Shown piece by piece: positions 38,041-49,010 of a stretch of DNA of 64,000 nt. The translations under genes and the position numbers were made by a program. Position 1 is the stretch's first letter; each line of letters begins with the position of its first letter. The DNA is from Acanthornis magna (Eukaryota; Chordata; Aves; Passeriformes; Acanthizidae): positions 1,178,001 through 1,242,000 of the forward strand of contig JAWUZG010000015.1 of the NCBI GenBank assembly GCA_036785705.1. Direction: 5' to 3'. Below the pieces are notes generated by a model. The model worked only from the letters and a program-made list of their open reading frames with translations. It had not been told where the DNA came from and searched no databases.

Positions 38041-38714
38041 CCGGTGCCGTGCGGACGGAGGGCCGGGCCCGTCCCGCCTCGCCCGCGGGAGCCGCCGGCT
38101 CAGTGCCGCGCACCGCCCCGCGCCGCGGCTCCTTCCCGCCGACCGTACCACGGCTCCGCGCCGGGGGGGAGCGCACACCGCGGGCCGCACACGCCGCCGG
38201 CCGCCGCCCGCCCCCGCTGCCGCCGCAGGGCGGCCCGCACCGATCCGGCCCTACCGGGCTGTGCCGGGCAGGGCCGCGCCGCCGGGGCTCGGCCCGGGGC
38301 AGCGCCGCTCGCCGCGCACCGCCCGCTCCCTCCCGCCCGGCCGCCGCCGCGGTGGAAGAGTCCCGAGCGGGGCGGGCGCGGGCGGGGCCGGCGCGCGGGA
38401 TGCTCCGGGCGCGGGTCCGGTGCGGGGCCGGCGGGGACCGGGGGAGTCTCAGGGGGTCCCGGGGTCGGTGTCGGTGGGTCCCGGCCCCGCAGAGCAGCCG
38501 CTCCCAGCGCTCGCACCGGCACCGCTCGCTCTTTGCCTACAGCCGGTTCACCGGAGCCGCAGCCCAAGTTCGCATCGGAGGCGTCCCCGCTGAGCGCGGA
38601 GCGGAGCCGCCGCTCCAGCCCGGAGCTCCAGCCCGGCCGCGGGTGGCCCGGGGGCTCTCGGAACAGAGCGATGCTCGGCTCGGCTGCTCCGTTCTGTGGC
38701 CGCCTGCTCCTGGC

Positions 38715-38721
38715 ACTCACC
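38715..38721 (-). other. Candidate 5' splice site, alternative first exon (right)
   Basis: The minus strand reads cttcccg|gtgagtgccag. It shares 12 identical bases with the donor 739 bases to the left. Confidence 0.4.
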
Positions 38722-39069
38722 GGGAAGAAAACGGTTCTCTTGGGAAAATGCTGTTTCCTGAGCGAAATGAACGTCCAGCATTTCGTCACTGCCTCAACGC
38801 GTGGGAAGCGCACGCTGAGAGCCCCGGCACTACAGGGACAGGCACGTGCGGAGGTGTGCGGGGAGCAGCGCTGGCAGTGCGGGGACAGCATCAGCTGGAG
38901 GTGGCACACGGGTTCCACAGGCTCCCGCTGTGCGCTCCCGGCTCACGGGAACAGTGTTCAGGTCACGTTAATGCAAATAATTTTGTGCAGCTGCTCTCAA
39001 CAGCGTGACAGAGGAGGGCAAGAGCTCACCAGCAGGAGCGACCCATCACAGTTGTGCACACAGTCATAA

Positions 39070-39266
39070 ATCACAGAATCACAGAATCGCTGAGGTGGGA
39101 AAAGCCCTCTAAGATCATCAAGTCCAACCAGTCCCCAGCACTGCCAAGCCCATCAGTAACACATGTCCCCAGGTGCCATATCCTCACGGCTTTTAAATCC
39201 CTGCAGGGATGGTGACTCCCCCCACTGCCCTGGGCAGCCTTTTCAGTGAAAAAAAAAATTCCTGTT
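39070..39266 (-). repeat. CR1 LINE 3' end (subfamily C), minus
   Basis: It starts with two octamer-like units (tcacagaatcacagaatcgc), then 'aagatcatcaagtccaacca' and 'gggatggtgactccccccac'. Together with the 37.2-kb copy it brackets the CpG island, in the same orientation. Confidence 0.92.
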
Positions 39267-39621
39267 ACATGTCTGGGAAAGTGCCACAGCAGAAATGATC
39301 AGCTGACAATCAAGGCAGAGGCAAGTCCTCCCTCATGTTTTCCCCACTGATCCCAATGGAATTATAGTGATGTTTAAGTGTTCAGACACACAAAGGTACC
39401 CAACATAGTGCTGGTTCCTGATGGGATTGGTGGCAGTGTCTAAGTGCTCAGAGATACCTCTGAAGGTTGGGTTGGTCAGCAGTAGAGACCCCTTAGGGTT
39501 GTGAACTCTGTTGCCAAAATCAAGGCCTGTCTGGCTGTGGGCTGGAGGCAAGAACTCAGTACCTACCAATCCAAACGTGAGCAATTAACTGTTCAGCTCA
39601 ATTTTTCTTGGGCAACTCATG
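39267..39621. other. Non-coding stretch with a diverged internal duplication
   Basis: The pieces near 39,370 (gatgtttaagtgttcagaca) and 39,435 (gcagtgtctaagtgctcaga) resemble each other. No gene. Confidence 0.45.
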
Positions 39622-39866
39622 GCTGACAGAGGGCAGGGTTAGGTGGGATATTGGGAAGAAATTCTTCCCTGTGAGGGTGGGCAGGCCCTGGCACAGGTGC
39701 CCAGAGAAGCTGTGGCTGCCCCTGGATCCCTGGCAGTGTCCAAGGTCAGGCTGAACAGGGCTTGGAGCAACCTGGGACAGTGGGAGATGCCCCTGCCCAT
39801 GGCAGGGCATGGGATGAGATGAGCTTTAAGGTCCCTTCAACGCAAACCATTCCATGATTCCATGAT
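39622..39866 (+). repeat. CR1 LINE 3' region (subfamily A), plus
   Basis: 'gtgggatattgggaagaaat' to 'cgcaaaccattccatgattc', with two octamer-like units at the end. Confidence 0.94.
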
Positions 39867-41804
39867 ATCCCATCCAAGGTTCAGTTTTTCACCTGCAGAG
39901 TGAGCTTGCCTTGGCAGGGTTGAAAGCCACATGAGCTTCCAGGGGGAATACATTGTTTTTCCATGAACTCCAGATCCTGCAGTCTGACAGGGAATGTTGC
40001 TCTCTCTCCTTGGAAAACAATGTCCTCTTTGGGTTTGGCTGTTCATGATAAATCCTCCCTCAGAGTGAGATCAGCCAGGGCATCACAGCAGTGCAGTGTT
40101 TAGGGGATCAAAGTGCCTGTCCTGGGCACGGCATCTCCAGGTTTCCTTCCACAAGGAGGATTAAGGGCCTCCAAATTCGAATTTCTATGGGGCTACACAA
40201 CAATATTTCAGAATCATTTAGTAATATTTTTCCAATGTTGGAACATTCAGAGATTTCACCAAAATTCTCCACCCACCAGAGCCCCAGGAATGTAGTTAAA
40301 TTGTGCAACAGCAGGTGCTTCTCATATTAGTCCAGAATTAAGTTTTCATCAAGCCCTGATTTTCTTTAGAGTCCTATTTATTATTGCTTAACAATCACTT
40401 GAAAGTCTATGGGTGGGAAGCAATACAAAAGCATCTTTCATTATTCATTAAGGACAAGTGATGCAGGGCTTTTGGAAGGGAATAGAAAGTACACAGACTT
40501 TTCTGCATTTAAAACAATTATTTCTTATTAATAACCCTGCAGAAAGGTGCCCCGCGGAGATGTGCAGTTTGGGTGTTTTGAAGTTCAGTCTCTTGATCAC
40601 AAAAAGAGTTTTTCTTCCCCTGTGACATCCCTCAGCAGAGATCCTGGGAAATGTTTTGTCATTTTTATTTTTAAAAAATATTTCAGCGATTATTTTTGGG
40701 GGTGTCCCCTCCTTGGGATGGAAAATAATGTAGTGGTAATTGTGGAGATCAAGACTTGTCACGAGAATAAAAAGCTGCTGCTATGGAGCAAACCTGCAGC
40801 AGGTTAGGGAAGAGGATTGGGGAGCCTCAGGATCCCAGGAGAGCTCAGGCTGGAAGGGACATCCAGGGTCTCATTCTGAGGGTGCATTTTGTCCCATCCC
40901 CAGGTCATTGCTGTGGCTACTGGGGCAGGTCCCAGGAAGGAGCCCTGAGGGGTCTTGCCCTTGTTCCTGGCGCCCAGGGAGAGCCCAAGCCATCCCTGAT
41001 CTCCCTGGAGCCCAGGCCCCCTCCAGCCTTTCCCTGCTGTCCAAAGCCCCTGTCTGCCCTGGGAGGTGCTGGCTTGGATGCCAGGATGCTGTGGGACAGC
41101 TCAGCAAAGCCCTTCCTGGTTCCAAGGCACCTGCAGGGTGTGGCATTCCATGTGAGGAGCCAGAGAAGCTGCTCCTCATCCCAAGGAGGGTGGATGGGGA
41201 GCTCCAAGCTGCAGAGCCAAGGAGCTGCTGTTCCAATCCTCTTGGCCTGCCCTGAACAGCCACACACTGCTCTGAGGCTGAAGAACCACACAGAGCGATC
41301 TTGCTGAGGTCCCCCTGGGGAGGAGGAGCTCCAGGGCGCGGCCCAGCTCCTCTGGCTGTGCCTTCCCATGGGATCTGTCCCTCCGGTCCTGACCAGGTGT
41401 CCTTGAGGCTGCAGCCTGAGAAATTCAGAGGGCTCTGGAAGAACTCAACACAGGGCTGTGCACAAAGCCCCCCTTCACCAACACCATTGCCAGAGGTGAT
41501 GGGAGGAGGGCATCTGGAAAGGACGGAAAGGAGGCTCTGGGAGCCCACCAGAGCACTGGTGTGGTGGGGAGCTGGTTCCAGTGCCCCACTGCCAGCAGAG
41601 TCTGTCTGTGCCTCAGTTTCCCTCAGCTTGTCCCCCCCCTACCACCTCCTGCCTCTGCCCCCCTGCTTGGGAAAATGGGGCAAACCAGACTAGAGGTGAT
41701 GTCTGTGGGGACTTGGGGCCATGTGGGGACTGGAGGTGCCAGCCCAGCTGGAAAGGGGAGAATGTGGGGACCTTTCAGGCAGGGGGAGCATGGAGGGGCC
41801 ACCC
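39867..41804. other. Non-coding stretch, no gene seen
   Basis: 40.0-40.8 kb is AT-rich. 40.8-41.75 kb is GC-rich with several long chance frames (up to 225 codons, minus). No named repeat in this part. Confidence 0.5.
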
Positions 41805-42181
41805 AAGGAGGGGCTGAGGGCACTTGCATTGTTCAACCTGGAGAAGGGAGACTGAGGTCAGACCTCATCACGGTCTGCAGCTCTTCCCAAGGGACAGCTC
41901 CGATCTCTGCCCTCTGTGACAGGGACAGGACCCAGGGAACAGCTGGAGCTGTGTCAGGGAGGGTCAGGTTGGAGATCAGGAAAGGTTCTTCCCCCAGAGG
42001 GTGCTGGGCACTGCCCAGGCTCCCCAAGGAATGGGCACAGCCTCAGAGCTCCAGGAGTGTTTGGACAGAGCTCTCAGGGATGCCCAGGGTGGGATTGTTG
42101 GGGTGTCTGTGCAGGGCCAGGAGCTGGGCTGGATGATCCTGGGGGTCCCTCCAGCTCAGGACTTTCTCTCCTGTGATTCCA
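41805..42181 (+). repeat. CR1 LINE 3' region (subfamily B), plus
   Basis: 'gttcaacctggagaagggag' through 'gatctctgccctctgtgaca' and 'gggccaggagctgggctgga' to 'tcctgtgattcc'. It extends further 5' than the 14.9-kb copy. Confidence 0.93.
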
Positions 42182-43396
42182 TGGGAGCAGGGCCGAGGGC
42201 AGAGCCCTTGCTTGGAGAGCTCCCTGGTGCCATGGGGCAGAGCTCCTCCGAGGGGTCACTGCCTGCTGAAACATCCCAAAGAAAGTGAGTCCACCTGTGA
42301 GAGCCTTCCCTGGCTCCAAATTTGATAGTGGGACCCCCTGAAGGAGATGACAAGTCCTTTTTATTCTCTTTATTGCCATGCCTGTCCCAGACACTGCATG
42401 TAGCTGTGAATCCTTCAGACATTTAACCCTTTCACCCTTCTCCTCCCATCACCCTGTTTTCAGTCTTCCACATTTGATTTTTGTGCTGGGAGGTAGAGAA
42501 ATACCAGTGGGTTTCTCTCCTCCTTTTTTCCCCCTCTGTTTTTAATGAATTTTTCATCTTGTTTCACTGGTACAGAAAGAATAACAATGAAGCAACAGTG
42601 TCAACATAGAAAGAATTTTCTCCAAAGTCACACCGTGGCCAATCTACAGCAGCAATAATAGATTTTGTGAATCCCACTGAAGGGAATCATAAGTGAAAGG
42701 GGTGGGGGGTGCAGATGAAAGGCTCTGAACTAATTTGTGCTTTCCACAACACGAAGCCCCATTATCAGGAGATGTTTAAATACCAAGCAAAAAAATAAAA
42801 TAAAAAAGAGCACTCTGCCAAAGCAGATTTCTAATAGGAGAGGAACAAGATATACACAGGTGCTTTGTGATGTTTTAAAAAAATAAGTTGCCTAAAAAGG
42901 CAGCTTTCTCCATCTCCTAGGAGATGCCCAGGATGCTGCCAGGGGTTGGGATCACATCTGGGCTGAACCGGCATCGGAACTGGGCAGGATTTGCTGTCCT
43001 GCCAGACTCCTGCTCTGCAGTGGCTGCCCCAGTAATGGGTCTGTTTCCCAGTCTGAGCAAGGTTCTCCTTTTATATTTGTTGTTCTTTCCAGGAGGTGTT
43101 AACACCAATTTCTGAGCTCAGTGGGATGACAGAGCCGGGTGAGCAGCGCTGACCTTGGAACTCACCTCCCTCAGATTTCTTTTTCCACCCCATCTCAAAG
43201 TCAGTCTAAAAGCAATAAAAGGAGGTTGGAAGGGGGGGAGCTGGGGCTCATCCACTTCATGTTAAAGGAGAAAATCTCTGTGAACATGATCTCCAAAGCA
43301 GATGCCTCACAGGTGGCTGGATCCGTACTGCTGCTGTCTCGGGAAGGGCTGCGCGTTTCCCCTCAGGCTCCTGCTGTAGGAACTGCTGAGAGAGAA
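42182..43396. other. Non-coding stretch with a possible minus-strand poly(A) site
   Basis: Two minus-strand AATAAA hexamers (42,360-42,365 and 42,369-42,374) could end a leftward transcript, but no coding sequence is recognisable to their right. 42.4-42.9 kb is AT-rich. Confidence 0.35.
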
Positions 43397-43567
43397 CCAC
43401 AGAATCATGGATCAGGATGTCCTGAGCTGGAAGGGACCCCCAGGATCATCCAGCCCAGCTCCTGGCCCTGCACAGACACCCCAACAATCCCACCCTGGGC
43501 ATCCCTGAGAGCTCTGTCCAAACACTCCTGGAGCTCTGGCAGCCTCGGGGCTGTGCCCATTCCCTGT
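43397..43567 (-). repeat. CR1 LINE 3' end (subfamily B), minus
   Basis: 'ccacagaatcatggatcagg', 'ccaggatcatccagcccagc', 'gcagcctcggggctgtgccc'. Confidence 0.92.
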
Positions 43568-43887
43568 GTTTATCCAGGTGCCTTTCCTTCCAGGATCTGC
43601 ACACTACATGCAGCTGAAGATGGGCTGAGAACAAGACCTGTGCTTATTTTCTTTTGTTTTTCTTACTGTTACATTGAGGAAATCAAAGGTTTGCTCCTAA
43701 GCACTCCCTCCACCTCACCAGGAAATGCAGCGACTCACAGGCCCTGAGTGGGAGGCAGCACAAACAGGAGTCTCTCTAAAAAGACAAAAAAACACTTACT
43801 GTGTTGGGGAGGGGGGAGCAAATAAAGACTATTACTTCCAAGGATCATTAAAAATAAACCAATTTGCCTGAATTGTGGTGGTTAGAC
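43568..43887. other. Non-coding spacer between two CR1 copies
   Basis: Unique sequence. No gene seen. Confidence 0.6.
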
Positions 43888-44053
43888 AGCACTGGCACAG
43901 GTGCCCAGAGAAGCTGTGGCTGCCCCTGGATCCCTGGCAGTGTCCCAGGCCAGGTTGGACAGGGCTTGGAGCAACCTGGGATGGTGGAAGGTGGGGTTGG
44001 AATGAGATGATATTTTGATCTCTTACAACACAACCCATTCCATAATCCTATGG
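43888..44053 (+). repeat. CR1 LINE 3' end (subfamily A), plus
   Basis: 'actggcacaggtgcccagag' to 'acaacccattccataatcct'. The terminal hairpin is deleted (ggtggaaggtggggttggaa). Confidence 0.92.
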
Positions 44054-44615
44054 TTTTCTTCCTGAAAAAACCCCACTTTGTCTGTCAAGGTCCTTTTTGG
44101 CCCAGAAATGCTGCCCAGCTCCTGCAGTGACACTGTTTATGAGCTACCAAGTGAAGGTGACTGCTCTAAATGATTGTCCTGAGGTAAAGGAGCAGAGACT
44201 CTGATTCCCCAGGGCCACACCTGCCCGGGTGGCTGCTCCTCCCTCGGATGGGCACAAGCACCAATAAATCTGCCTCTGTCTGGGGATCAGCAGCGTTTCC
44301 CAGATCGACTTTGCTCTGTTTGGTTCAAGTGCCTGACAAATGAAGGAAACACGAGAACAATAAAGACTAAATCTTATCTTAATAGCCTTTCATTATTAAC
44401 TGTCTCCAGATTTATTCATCACTGAAGGAGGGAAGGAGCGAGCCCAGGCGAGGTCCCTGCCTTTCCCCAGCTGTGTGATTTCCATGCTGAGGTCTGGCTC
44501 TGTGGTTTGGTTTTCTCAACACCTCCACTGAGCATGAGGAAACTGCTCGTGTGCTGCTCCCACCTCGGATGGCTCTTGGCCTCCAGGTCCTTCTCCTGTG
44601 GGATCCCCTGGGGTG
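44054..44615. other. Non-coding stretch, no gene seen
   Basis: Ordinary unique sequence that received the LTR insertion at its right edge. Confidence 0.6.
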
Positions 44616-44620
44616 GTGAG

Positions 44621-45336
44621 TGTCCTAGGTTACATGGAAGGTGTAACCAAAAGTCTGTATTCTATTACCATCTCCACAAGCTGTTAAAAACAGGTGGGGC
44701 AGTGTTCTTTGTGTTCAGCATGACCCAGCCCTGCTAACACCATCGGGGCTATCTCTGCTCATGGCCATCAATGTCCCCACGAGTGACCCAGCCCTGCTAA
44801 CACCATCGGGACTATCTCTGCTCATGGCCATCGAGGGCTCCGGGAGTGACTCACAGATTCCATCAGCCATTGGGAGATGCCCTGCCCAGAGGGGAGGAAC
44901 TGAACATTCCTACCTGCACATAAACTGAGACCCTGGAACACCGGGGTACCTTTTCCACTGATTCCCAGAGGAGAAGAGCTCAGGAGCCACCACTGGACCT
45001 CCAGAGACCAACAAGACCTTTCCACAAGATCACCATTTCAACAAGAGCACATCCATCACTCCAACGGGACTGCAGCACCATTGAACTGCACTGCTAGCAC
45101 CACCCTAACAGGATGAGGGATGTATTCTGACTTTGTCTATTTAAACTGTTGTTTCTGTATTATTGCGTTGCTCCAACTATTAATAAAGAGCTGTTATTCC
45201 TTTTCCCCCCTATCTCTTGCTTGAGAGCCCCTTGATTTCAAACTTGTAATAATTCCAAAGGAAAAGGAGTCACATTCCCTGTTCCAAGGGAGGTTCCTGC
45301 CTTCCTTGGCAGACACCTGCCTTTCAAACCAAGACA
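44621..45336 (+). mobile_element. Complete solo LTR of an endogenous retrovirus (ERVL-like)
   Basis: A 716-base element with TG...CA ends. The ends form an imperfect inverted repeat (TGTCCTAGGTT against AAACCAAGACA). It is flanked by a perfect 5-bp target duplication gtgag (44,616-44,620 and 45,337-45,341). A TATA-like tctatttaaa (45,137-45,144) and AATAAA at 45,182-45,187 give a plus-strand U3-R-U5 order. A 63-base tandem duplication lies inside U3. No gag, pol or env sequence remains, so the provirus was removed by LTR-LTR recombination. The 5-bp duplication fits the ERVL class. The family name is inference. Confidence 0.9.
44721..44846 (+). repeat. 63-bp x 2 tandem duplication inside the LTR
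   Basis: Copies 44,721-44,783 and 44,784-44,846 both start tgacccagccctgctaac and differ at a handful of bases, mostly in the last third. Confidence 0.93.
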
Positions 45337-45341
45337 GTGAG

Positions 45342-48300
45342 GCAGAGGCAGGGACCATCTCCTTGTCCCAGGCTGCTCCAGGGAAAAGGGAGAACTGGGG
45401 GCTGTCCAGGCTGGAAAGGAGGAACACTGAGGAGCTGAGGATAATCCAGTTCCCCACCAGAATGCTTCCCACCGCCTTTGCCATGCTCCAGGAGAGGGAT
45501 GTGATTGTACTCAAGCGATGCTTTTATTTGACAGCACTTTCCTGTAGCACCTGACACCTGCCTGGTGAAAGCTGGTGTTTCAAAGGATTTCTTTCCTGGG
45601 GAAGCTGCCAAGGTCCTGCTCACTGGCAGCTCCGCGGGTGTGCATTGATAAACAGATCCAGCACCACAGGAGCTGCTGGGGAGTGGGGGAAACACCAAAC
45701 CTTCACCTCAATAGGAAGGAGAAACATGTGGGGAGTGGGTGGGGAGAGGGTGGATCTGGCAGCAGGGATGGGGTGCTAAACCTGAGCCCAGCGACCCTGC
45801 CTGGCTGCCAGAGCCTCTGGTGATGGCTGAGAACAGCAGCAAATAGGGAAAAATTCACAATGGCTTGGGAAACACAGATCAATCCCTTTGCAAACCCAGC
45901 CAGCACCTCCCAAACCATAAACCATGTGGTGTTTCTGCCCACTGGAAGCGTGGGATCCTTTCTTAGGCAGATCTTAATTTGTGTGTCCTTTAGCATTTTT
46001 CCCTAAAAAGCCCCAAAAGGAGAGTTTCTGCTGCAGTTGCCATCCAGGAATTCCCCTTCTCAGCTGGAGCACATCCACTTCCCCGAGACCTGCTGTCATT
46101 AGGTGCCCAGGCTGAAATCCCACGGAAATGCTTTAATTAAAACGGACATTAAGAGCTCACTCGTTCAAGCCAAAGAACATCAGGAGGAATTTAAATGAAG
46201 AGATTTTTAAATCTGTGACATTTGTTCTAATGAGAAAACACTTTCTAATCCTAAGTGTCTCCTAATTCAAAACAGATTGGAGAGACTGCAAGTGAAAACA
46301 ATTTTTTTTTCCTTCCCAAAAACACATCCTGTAATTAGGAGACCTAACTGGCAAATAACATTTGTCTTTTCCCTACAGCTTCCACATCAGCTTGGAAGCA
46401 GGAGGTGAAAAGCAGAGTAGGGATGCACCCACACATGTCTGCATTTTGTGTTAGGACAGGTAACTGAACTCATGGAAATTTCCATCACATCAATCCCACC
46501 ATCTGGGGGGAAACCAATTCGGAGGATGCAGGATGCTCCTGATCCATCTAATGAAAGAGATATTGCTGCTGCCAGGGGCTGGATGCTGAGGAGGGGCAGG
46601 GCAGCAATCTGTTTGCAACACAGGAAAAACATACAGTGATTTGCTGGAGAGGGACTATTTTCATCTGGAAACACTGAGATAATGAAAGGTAAAACAACAG
46701 GAGAAAAAAAAGTGTGAAGCCTCAAATGAGAGTAACTTGGGGATGCAGGAAAACATTTCAAGGGGGTTTAGGCAGATGTTAGAGAAGTGAAACACAATCC
46801 ATCCTCTTTTGTTTTAATCACAGAACAGGCGGCAGGAAAACTGAAGGGTCCTTAATTTTCTGTGTGTTTCACAAATGAAAGTCCTGCACGCTGGAAGGCG
46901 ACATGTCCTGTTCCTCCCTTGACTGTCTTTTATTTGGAAATATTGCCCTCAGCATAAAACAGTAAGGCAGGAAACTTGCTGGGTACTACTGCTACTTCTT
47001 GGAATTGCAGAGGTCTGGGTCCTTAAAGACTTTATCCTTTCCCCTGGGAAAAAGGAGACTTGGCTGTCCCAACAGCAATCCCTACAGGGTCAGCAGCCTG
47101 TCAGGGACAGTGAGCTGCTCTGGCAGCTCATCCCGTGCCAGGGCTGAGCAGGATCTGCTCTGCTGGGGCCCTCTCAGGCAGGGCAGGGCTGCTCCACAAG
47201 CAGAGCGTCCTCCCTGGGGATTTGGGAATGAGGACACAGTGTTCTGGTGCCTCCAGCAAATGAGGCACACACCAGCCCTGATCCAGCTTCCCACCTCCTG
47301 CAGACTGTGCAGAAGTTGGCTCCAGAGCTAAAATTCACTGTCACTCATTTCTCTAATGGGACAAACAAAAGGATCTGAGTACAAAGAGCCAGATTCTGGA
47401 TCAGGATGTTTGTGGCACATATCCATCTTTAGTTCCACGCACAACATTAATTACCTTAACAAAGAACGTGGTTGCAGATAACTTGATCCTATTTGAATAT
47501 CCAGGTCTGCCTGGTGGCTGTTAGGAAGGGGAGGGTGGTGCCAGTGGTTCCAGATGGATCACGTTTGCCTTGTTTCTTGCTGGCTCACTGTAAATCCATG
47601 AGCACAAATGGCAGCACAATTCCCAGAAAAACACCTCCTTTCAAGCTTGCATCAGTAACCCTGTGAAAGTGTCTTTGTGCTCATCCTACGGAGTATTCAC
47701 TTTGGAGACATGAAACACTTTGCTATGAGTCCAATTAAACCAACTTGGGCTTTAAAGCTTGGGTACTCAGAGCCATCTTCTTGCAAGAATAATCCTGAGC
47801 TGGCATAAATTGATATAAATCAATGAAGATCAAGGGACTGACACCTGGTTATGCTCACTGACAACCCAACTTAGATCTTAGTAAATTGTCTCAAATACTG
47901 CAAAAACTCAGAGCTGTTCTGAAACACCTGCAAACACAGAGACAGAAAATACATCCCTTATTTCAGGGGAATTAATTTGCTGGAAATATGGAGCTCCTTG
48001 GGTTCTGGGTGCAGAATGTGTAAACATAAAGCATTTAAAGTCATTTGCCAGTTTTGAAATCAGTCTTTTAATCCTGACTGTCCCCCCTGAGATCCCATCT
48101 GCATCTTCAGGCAGTTTTGTAGCTCTTCTAATCTCTTCTTCTTCTCCTCCTCCTCCTGCTTTGACTCATTGTCACCATGGATGACCCACCATGAATAAAA
48201 GATTAGGATGTGCCAGATTCAAACGAAACCTTTGCTTCTGGGGTGAGTGCTCCAGACCCTGAGCTGCAGGACCAGGAGGCTTCTGAGCCCAGAGCTCCAG

Positions 48301-48794
48301 TCTGGATCGTGGGGATGCACTTCCAGCTACCTCCTGGTGCAGGTGGAGAAGATAATGCTTCACGCGTGAGACCTACAGGGCCAGTGCTGTGCAGGCTGTC
48401 AGCTCTGGCTCTGTTTTCAAGGAGATAACAGGGCCTGGCACCAGCAAGTCCACAGCAGGAGGGATGAAGGCTGCAGATGATGGGTAAAGGCTCAAATGGT
48501 GGCCAAAGGAAAAAAAAAAGGGGTCTAAACTCTGAATTCCTGCTCAGGATTTCATGGCCCGTTCTGCTCCAGCCCTGCACCTGAATGCGTGGAAGGGAGC
48601 ACCTTGTGTCAAGGAGGTGCTGGGCAGATTCTCTCCTTGGATTTCGGGTGCTTTCAGTGGGGTTTTGCTCAGTTGTTGTCACATTGAGAACTTGTACAGG
48701 CTTAAAAATGGTTCTGCTTGTGGGGCAGCAGTGGAGGGGAAGTGCTGATCTCCTCTTTCAGGTGACATCAGATGAAGAGATGGAGTGAAGCTGA
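45342..48794. other. Repeat-poor non-coding stretch with AT-rich blocks
   Basis: About 3.4 kb without CR1. The 46.1-46.4 and 47.4-48.1 kb parts are AT-rich and free of named repeats. An 11-bp perfect inverted repeat (46,257-46,267 and 46,333-46,343) flanks a 65-base spacer. No gene recognised. Confidence 0.45.
48133..48158. repeat. (CTT)n/(CCT)n microsatellite
   Basis: cttcttcttctcctcctcctcct, a short pyrimidine triplet run. Confidence 0.85.
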
Positions 48795-49010
48795 GTCAGG
48801 TGGGACACTGGGTGAGGGTTCTTCCCTCAGAGCGTGGTTGGACCCTGGAACAGCTTCCCCAGGGAAATGGTCATGGCACCAGCCCTCCCAGAGCTCCAGG
48901 AGCACCTGCTCCATGCTCTTGATCATGTGTTTGGTTCTAGGTGGTCCTGTGAGGAGAAGGGAGTCACTGATCCTCGTGGGTGAGGATCTCCACTGGTCTC
49001 ACTGATCTCC
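48795..49010 (+). repeat. Diverged CR1 LINE 3' region (subfamily B), plus
   Basis: 'gggttcttccctcagagcgt', 'ggaacagcttccccagggaa', 'cccagagctccaggagcacc' and 'actgatcctcgtgggtgagg' keep the subfamily-B order. The end is degraded. Confidence 0.7.

Larger units (their letters stand above)
37400..38990 (-). promoter_or_regulatory. CpG island, probable promoter / first-exon region of a minus-strand gene
   Basis: This is the only extended CpG-dense segment in the window. CG dinucleotides are packed throughout, while the flanks are CG-poor. GC boxes lie at 38,369-38,388 (ggggcggg, ggcgggg). Two strong 5' splice-site matches read on the minus strand (CCCG|GTGAGTGC), at 37,976-37,982 and 38,715-38,721. 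The plus strand has no equally good donor. The preferred model is therefore a gene transcribed leftward with two alternative first exons. The open frames here (358, 319 and 272 codons, both strands) are expected in stop-poor GC-rich DNA and show no domain. The gene cannot be named. No TATA box is evident. Confidence 0.75.

Noticed and set aside
37993..39069. 358-codon plus frame (also 319 codons plus and 272 codons minus) in the CpG island
   Set aside because: Overlapping frames on both strands in stop-poor GC-rich DNA, low-complexity Pro/Arg/Ala/Gly translation, no domain.
40381..40396. Start of a miR-137-like string (ttattgcttaa)
   Set aside because: Only 11 bases agree and no hairpin is present.
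40871..41548. 225-codon minus frame
   Set aside because: GC-rich stretch with competing frames on both strands and no domain or splice support.
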